Shown one piece after another: positions 60,097 through 64,000 of a stretch of 64,000 nucleotides of DNA (position 1 is its first letter; each line of letters opens with the position of its first letter). Made by a program: the position numbers and the translations under genes. This DNA is from Rhodobacteraceae bacterium D3-12 (GTDB taxonomy: Bacteria; Pseudomonadota; Alphaproteobacteria; Rhodobacterales; Rhodobacteraceae), in assembly GCA_025916135.1 (NCBI GenBank), contig CP104793.1, forward strand, positions 3,695,001-3,759,000. Direction: 5' to 3'. Under the pieces are notes generated by a model. The model had not been told where the DNA came from. It saw only the letters and a program-made list of their open reading frames with translations, and did not search any database.

Positions 60097-61058
60097 ATGC
60101 GTGCTTACCAAATTTCTGCCGACGGAACTGGTGCGGAACTTACCGAGATCGCCATTCCCGAACCTAAAGCAGGCGAAATTCGTGTGCGAATCGCTGCCTG
60201 CGGGCTGAACTTTGCTGACCTGCTGATGCTCAAAGGCAAGTATCAGGACATGCCGCCCGCCCCATTCACAATGGGGATGGAACTTTCCGGCGTTGTTGAT
60301 GCGCTCGGAGACGGGGTGAATGGGCCGCCCCTTGGAACTCCGGTGGCCGTTTTCGGCGGTCAAGGAGGCCTTGCTGAATTTGGCTGTTTTCCCGCTGAAC
60401 GTGTGATGCCTCTCGCGGCGGGGACCTCCTGCCCGAGGCGGCCGCGCTGCAAATCGCTTATGGGACAAGTCATGTTGCGCTCGATCACAAGGCGCGTATG
60501 CAACCGGGGGAAACCCTGCTTGTGCTGGGAGCCGCCGGTGGCGTTGGCCTCACCGCTGTTGAGATCGGCAAACTGATGGGGGCACGGGTTATTGCCTGCG
60601 CACGCGGTGCCGACAAACTCGCCGTGGCCAAGCGCTCTGGCGCGGATCATCTGATCGACGCCAAAACCGAGGACATACGCGAAGCCGTCAAAGCCCTTGG
60701 TGGTGCCGATGTGGTTTATGATCCTGTCGGAGGAGAGCAATTCACCGCGGCTCTGCGCGCCTGCAAGCCAGAAGCGCGCATTCTCACCATCGGGTTCGCT
60801 TCGGGAGATGTGCCGCAAATTCCTGCCAACCATCTGCTTGTTAAAAACGTCGATGTGCTGGGGTTCTATTGGGGTGGCTATATGAAATTCCGCCCCAAAG
60901 TTATCACCGACAGCCTCGCCACCCTCTTTGGCTGGCTGTCCGAGGGCCGGATTGCACCCCATATCAGCCACACGCTCCCGCTTGAGCGCGTCGAAGAGGG
61001 TTTGGAGCTTTTGCGCAGCCGTACCTCGACCGGGAAAGTCGTAATTACGCCGACCTGA
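60097..61058 (+). CDS. NADPH:quinone oxidoreductase, zeta-crystallin type, frameshifted as assembled
   Basis: Medium-chain dehydrogenase/reductase without zinc, reducing quinones with NADPH. N-terminal half: EIRVRIAACGLNFADLLMLK and PFTMGMELSGVVDALGDGV. C-terminal half: LVLGAAGGVGLTAVEIGKLM, the Rossmann motif, and GGAD-VVYDPVGGEQF. The frame breaks in a G4 run (60420-60423); a fifth G gives MPLAAGDLLPEAAALQIAYG, which joins the halves. The repaired protein has about 320 residues. Start uncertain: 60085 or 60097. Confidence 0.88.
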
Positions 61059-61917
61059 TCAGCGCTGCAGGCGCGCTGCAATATCCTTGCCGCAGCAATT
61101 CTGCCAAGCGACCCATCACCTCGTCACGACCGGTGTTGCCATACATATTGATTTGCTGATGTCCCAGATTGGGCAACGCCCCAGCAGAGGAGATCGCTTC
61201 CAAATGCGGCGGGATGCTGTCTTCCATAAGCGCACCGACCGCCAGATCAGCGCTAATCAATGCTTCTACCGCGCGGTCTTCGTCGGATTCCACTGCTAGC
61301 TCCCACGAGATCCCCGCCTCGTCCAACTTGCGAATAACAATCGGGCGAAAAATGCAGAACCTGCAAAATGCCAACCGCAATGGCCGCTTGCGCCATTCCT
61401 GACCGTCAACTGCGCCGACCCACCGCAAAGGCATATCAGTAAGCGTCTCTCCGCCGGAGTGGACGCTTTCTTCGGTAGCAAGGATCAGGTCGACTTCCCC
61501 ACGGCTTAGCTTTTCGTGAAGATTTACAGTGCTCGATGAGATCAGCTGCACTTTTACGCGCGGGAATGCGGTGTTGAAGGTTTTCAGAACGCGCGGGATC
61601 ACGGGATAAACAACATCGTGCGGCACACCCAGCACGACCTCCCCCTCGAACAGATCGTCGGTGAGCCGACCCACGACCTCGTCATTAAGGCTCACCATCC
61701 GGCGGGCGTAGGTCAAAAGCTGCTCGCCCGAGGCCGTGAGAGCGATCTTGCGGTTGGAACGGTCAAGCAACCCGACATCCAGCAGTTCTTCCAGCCGTTT
61801 AAGCTGCATCGAGACCGCTGATTGCGTCAGATTCAACATTCCAGCAGCGCGCGTCACACCACCATGGTCTGCCACCGCTACAAATGACCTCAAGGTCGTC
61901 AGATCAAGATTTCGCAT
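61045..61917 (-). CDS. LysR-family regulator
   Basis: 290 residues. The winged HTH is at residues 1-62 (RSFVAVADHGGVTRAAGMLN and SAVSMQLKRLEELLDVGLLD), followed by the substrate-binding domain, beginning GEVVLGVPHDVV. The effector is unknown. The gene is convergent with the oxidoreductase (14-base overlap) and divergent from the DUF1127 gene, which is a probable target. Confidence 0.9.
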   Translation of the reverse strand: MRNLDLTTLRSFVAVADHGGVTRAAGMLNLTQSAVSMQLKRLEELLDVGLLDRSNRKIALTASGEQLLTYARRMVSLNDEVVGRLTDDLFEGEVVLGVPHDVVYPVIPRVLKTFNTAFPRVKVQLISSSTVNLHEKLSRGEVDLILATEESVHSGGETLTDMPLRWVGAVDGQEWRKRPLRLAFCRFCIFRPIVIRKLDEAGISWELAVESDEDRAVEALISADLAVGALMEDSIPPHLEAISSAGALPNLGHQQINMYGNTGRDEVMGRLAELLRQGYCSAPAALIRSA

Positions 61918-61942
61918 CCGTCAGGGCTCCGCCATCCAATTC

Positions 61943-61957
61943 ATCACCATTCGTGAT
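61943..61957. promoter_or_regulatory. Possible LysR binding site
   Basis: ATCAC, five bases, GTGAT, lying 26 bases from the LysR start and 100 bases before the DUF1127 gene. It fits a T-N11-A LysR-type site in a divergent promoter. Inference only. Confidence 0.45.
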
Positions 61958-62057
61958 AATCAAAAGCATAAACATTCACCTTCAAGATGCAAGGCCAGAG
62001 GATAGACATCAACACATCGAATGCTAACGGCACCAAATATCACGAAAGGAAAAGGTC

Positions 62058-62276
62058 ATGTCTTCTATCGAAATCTTCTCGCGCGACAGCCGCCGGCTTT
62101 CCCGCCCGTTCCTTCTTGCTGCCCACCTCACGGCGTGGCGCTCACTCCGTAAGCAACGCGCAAATCTGTCAAAATTAGACGCCAGAGCACTGGATGATAT
62201 CGGTTTGACGCGCTCGGATGCCAATACCGAGGCTCGTCGCCCCTTCTGGGATGTGCCGGAAAGCTGGCGGGATTGA
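62058..62276 (+). CDS. DUF1127 small basic protein
   Basis: 72 residues. The C-terminal half matches DUF1127 (also called YjiS-like): LRKQRANLSKLDARALDDIG, followed by LTRSDANTEARRPFW. The family is arginine-rich, often stress-induced and in some Alphaproteobacteria involved in RNA and phosphate metabolism. The N-terminal extension is slightly longer than usual. AAAGGAAAAG precedes the ATG. Confidence 0.87.
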   Translation: MSSIEIFSRDSRRLSRPFLLAAHLTAWRSLRKQRANLSKLDARALDDIGLTRSDANTEARRPFWDVPESWRD

Positions 62277-62340
62277 TCCGGAAACGACAAACACACCGTT
62301 TCCGCACGAATTCCGCCGGTTCTCCTTGAAAAACCAACAT

Positions 62341-62394
62341 CTATACCCGATATTTTATGCAAACCACCGTCGCGATCATGCGACAGGGGTATAG
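62341..62394 (+). promoter_or_regulatory. Nested hairpin in the leader of the YccA-type gene
   Basis: CTATACCC (62341-62348) and GGGTATAG (62387-62394) can enclose GTCGC, GATCAT, GCGAC (62369-62384). The structure ends 22 bases before the ATG and would leave the ribosome site GGAGG free. It is probably a structured leader or an operator. Confidence 0.45.
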
Positions 62395-62416
62395 ATTTGC
62401 AAAATCGGAGGATTCG

Positions 62417-63151
62417 ATGGCAGAATTTGACACCACCCGCACAGGCGCACTATCGCGCGAGTCGGTAATCGACGAAGGGCTGCGGGCTTATATGAACAAG
62501 GTCTATGGCCTGATGTCGGCGGCACTTCTCGTGACCTTCGGCCTTGCCTATTTCGTGGCCCAGAGCCCGGCTGCGCAACAAGTGCTGCTGGTGCCGCCGA
62601 TCGTTTATGCCGTTATCTTCGGACCGCTGGCCTTCGTTCTGATCTCGAGCTTTGCGTTCGAGAAGCTTAGCGTGACTGCCCTGAACGGGTTGTTCTGGGC
62701 TTATGCCGCTCTGACAGGCGTATCGCTTTCTGTGATCTTCATGATGTTCTCGATGACGTCAATTATCACTGGCCTGCTTTACACAGCAATCGCCTTCCTT
62801 GGGCTCACGCTCACGGGCTACGTGACCAAACGCAACCTTGGCCCGCTTGGTCAGGTCGCGACCATGATGGCTTGGGGCCTTGTCGGCATCGCGATCTTTA
62901 GCTTCTTCACGGGTGGCCTCAGCGCCGGTGGCGTCTGGTGGTATAATCTCGCGATCCTCGGCGTCTTTGCCATTTTGACCGCGACGTCGACCCAAGGGAT
63001 CAAGAACATGTATCTCGAAGCGCGTCATCATGGCGGGCAAGAGGCACAGCTTTTCCTTGAGAAAGCGGCGATCATCGGTGCACTGCAACTCTACATCTCG
63101 TTTATCGCGATGTTCCGCTCGATCATGTATCTCTTCATGGGCGACGACTGA
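62417..63151 (+). CDS. Bax inhibitor-1 / YccA-family membrane protein
   Basis: 244 residues with seven transmembrane helices, of the TMBIM/BI-1 family. The first helix follows EGLRAYMNKVYGLMSAALLV; the C-terminal part has GIKNMYLEARHHGGQEAQ and ALQLYISFIAMFRSIMYLF, ending in two acidic residues. Family members are calcium-leak channels or regulate membrane proteases such as FtsH. The start has ATCGGAGGATTCG upstream. A strong terminator follows. Confidence 0.92.
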   Translation: MAEFDTTRTGALSRESVIDEGLRAYMNKVYGLMSAALLVTFGLAYFVAQSPAAQQVLLVPPIVYAVIFGPLAFVLISSFAFEKLSVTALNGLFWAYAALTGVSLSVIFMMFSMTSIITGLLYTAIAFLGLTLTGYVTKRNLGPLGQVATMMAWGLVGIAIFSFFTGGLSAGGVWWYNLAILGVFAILTATSTQGIKNMYLEARHHGGQEAQLFLEKAAIIGALQLYISFIAMFRSIMYLFMGDD

Positions 63152-63179
63152 TACGCACAGCGAAACCTTCTATGCAATC

Positions 63180-63210
63180 GGGCCGGCCTCGCGAGAGACC
63201 GGCCCTTTTT
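63180..63210 (+). terminator. Rho-independent terminator after the YccA-type gene
   Basis: GGGCCGG and CCGGCCC (63180-63186, 63199-63205) with a CTC/GAG-paired inner part, followed by TTTTT. A textbook intrinsic terminator. Confidence 0.88.
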
Positions 63211-63240
63211 CGTGTCATACGGTGCGCGCCGCGTCGCCTG

Positions 63241-63768
63241 TCACAAGAGCTTGCGCATTTCCACCACTGGAAAGAACACCCCCGGCCCCATGCGCAGTTC
63301 CACCTCGCCTACGACCTCGAACCCTAGCGAGCGGTAAAACGGCGCTGCCGTGCGCGTGCTGAGACAAGATAACAACCTGATCCCCGCCACGCGGGCACTG
63401 TCAAAGCTCTGCTCCATAACCGCTCGTGTTACGCCCCGGCGCAGCCAATCAGGATCGCAGGCCACATGCCGAACGTGCCCGACATCCGCGGCCCCCTGCC
63501 CGCTCCGCAGTAGCGTCGCACTCCAGCCGCCCACCGCCACAACCTCACCACCGCAAAGCGCGACGAAGTAGGTTGGCAGCATCAGCAGTTCGGGGTTGGC
63601 CCGCGTCATCAAGGGCAACGCTGCGGCCAATATTGGCGTGGGATAGTCCTCGGTCAAAAGCTCGGAATACGACCGCTCAAGCAGGCGGCCGACGGCCATC
63701 CTGTCACGCGCACGAGCGGGGCGAATCGTCAGGTCTGGCACATCGGGCAGCGGTGGCAGGGCGAGCAT
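63241..63768 (-). CDS. GNAT-family N-acetyltransferase
   Basis: 175 residues. DLTIRPARARDRMAVGRLLE starts the fold. VGHVRHVACDPDWLRRGVTR and AVMEQSFDSARVAGIRLLSC carry motif A with the acetyl-CoA loop (R-R-G-V-T-R), and AAPFYRSLGFEVVGEVELRM closes it. Substrate unknown. It runs towards the YccA-type gene, with the terminator between them. Confidence 0.9.
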   Translation of the reverse strand: MLALPPLPDVPDLTIRPARARDRMAVGRLLERSYSELLTEDYPTPILAAALPLMTRANPELLMLPTYFVALCGGEVVAVGGWSATLLRSGQGAADVGHVRHVACDPDWLRRGVTRAVMEQSFDSARVAGIRLLSCLSTRTAAPFYRSLGFEVVGEVELRMGPGVFFPVVEMRKLL

Positions 63769-63841
63769 CGTCAGGGTCTCCTCAAGGTATTTCGCGAAAA
63801 TCTATCCGCGCCCTGATCCCGTCCCCGCTTTCTGAAAAAGA

Positions 63842-63872
63842 AAAAGCCGCGTCCCGGACCGGGCGCGGCTTT
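63842..63872 (-). terminator. Terminator of rpmG
   Basis: On the minus strand, AAAGCCGCG, a GC-paired centre, CGCGGCTTTTTC. The stem is palindromic at both sides, so it may work in both directions; it lies 22 bases after the rpmG stop. Confidence 0.82.
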
Positions 63873-63894
63873 GTCTTTGTCTGGTCAGGCGATC

Positions 63895-64000
63895 TTACTT
63901 GATCTTGCCTTCCTTGTACTCGACATGCTTGCGCGCCACGGGGTCGTATTTGCGTACGACCATCTTCTCGGTCATGGTGCGTGCGTTTTTCTTGGTCACA
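63895..64000 (-). CDS. rpmG: 50S ribosomal protein L33, C-terminal part (gene continues beyond the window)
   Basis: The last 34 codons of L33, ending in [10 protein letters not shown] and a TAA. The visible part, [15 protein letters not shown] and [10 protein letters not shown], matches alphaproteobacterial L33 (total about 55 residues), so roughly the first 20 residues lie past position 64000. L33 is a small 50S protein near the E site. It has no Cys residues in the part seen, typical of the zinc-free form. Confidence 0.95.
   Translation of the reverse strand, partial: VTKKNARTMTEKMVVRKYDPVARKHVEYKEGKIK

Overview
The window reads as chromosomal DNA of an alphaproteobacterium of the Roseobacter/Rhodobacteraceae group. 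The evidence is a high GC content (roughly 60-63% in most genes), a PAN-domain alpha-2-macroglobulin paired with PBP1C, ribH2 behind an FMN riboswitch, a divergent serB/serC-serA locus, DUF1127 and DUF6478 proteins, and a BmpA-type nucleoside ABC cassette. No rRNA, tRNA, prophage, transposase or CRISPR array was seen. It is mainly ordinary chromosome, interrupted by a few foreign-looking insertions and by unusually many short intergenic repeats.

Layout. 0.2-5.8 kb: methionine sulfoxide reductase MsrPQ, a dienoyl-CoA reductase, a small membrane protein and arsR-arsH. 6-14.7 kb: small conserved proteins, a threonine dehydratase-like enzyme divergent from a LOG-family protein, ribH2 with its riboswitch, an ArsR/AHSA1/YCII cassette, and a lower-GC group (MOSC, LysE, GNAT). 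14.8-23.8 kb: asparaginase, an IalB-like protein, rlmN, a BKACE enzyme, and the serine pathway (serB divergent from serC-serA). 23.8-24.9 kb: a roughly 1 kb insertion in the serA terminator. 24.9-40.6 kb: phosphatase, a beta-helix membrane protein, thiolase, pbpC plus alpha-2-macroglobulin, a hybrid histidine kinase and ilvD. 40.7-48 kb: fatty acid desaturase, a CodA-like deaminase and a four-gene nucleoside ABC transporter. 48-58.5 kb: SLC13 transporter, RidA, a membrane-bound AraC regulator, an esterase, YmdB, fau-mgtE, a CAP protein and an 8-oxoguanine deaminase-like enzyme. 58.5-64 kb: hisN, an XRE regulator, a quinone oxidoreductase, LysR/DUF1127, a YccA-family protein, GNAT and rpmG (cut by the window edge).

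Together the genes cover nucleobase uptake and salvage (nup-type transporter, CodA-like and 8-oxoguanine deaminases), serine, branched-chain and histidine biosynthesis, envelope defence (alpha-2-macroglobulin with PBP1C), and oxidative or arsenic stress (MsrPQ, ArsRH).

Six otherwise well-conserved genes (fadH, rlmN, pbpC, the alpha-2-macroglobulin gene, an alpha/beta-hydrolase gene and a quinone oxidoreductase gene) are each broken by what looks like one missing base, several in short G/C runs. All six are deletions and none an insertion, which suggests residual consensus error rather than gene decay. The most interesting non-coding signals are an FMN riboswitch whose variable arm holds two copies of a palindromic repeat, the insertion in the serA terminator flanked by 17-bp direct repeats, four consecutive hairpins after the LOG gene, and several dispersed or tandem intergenic repeat families.
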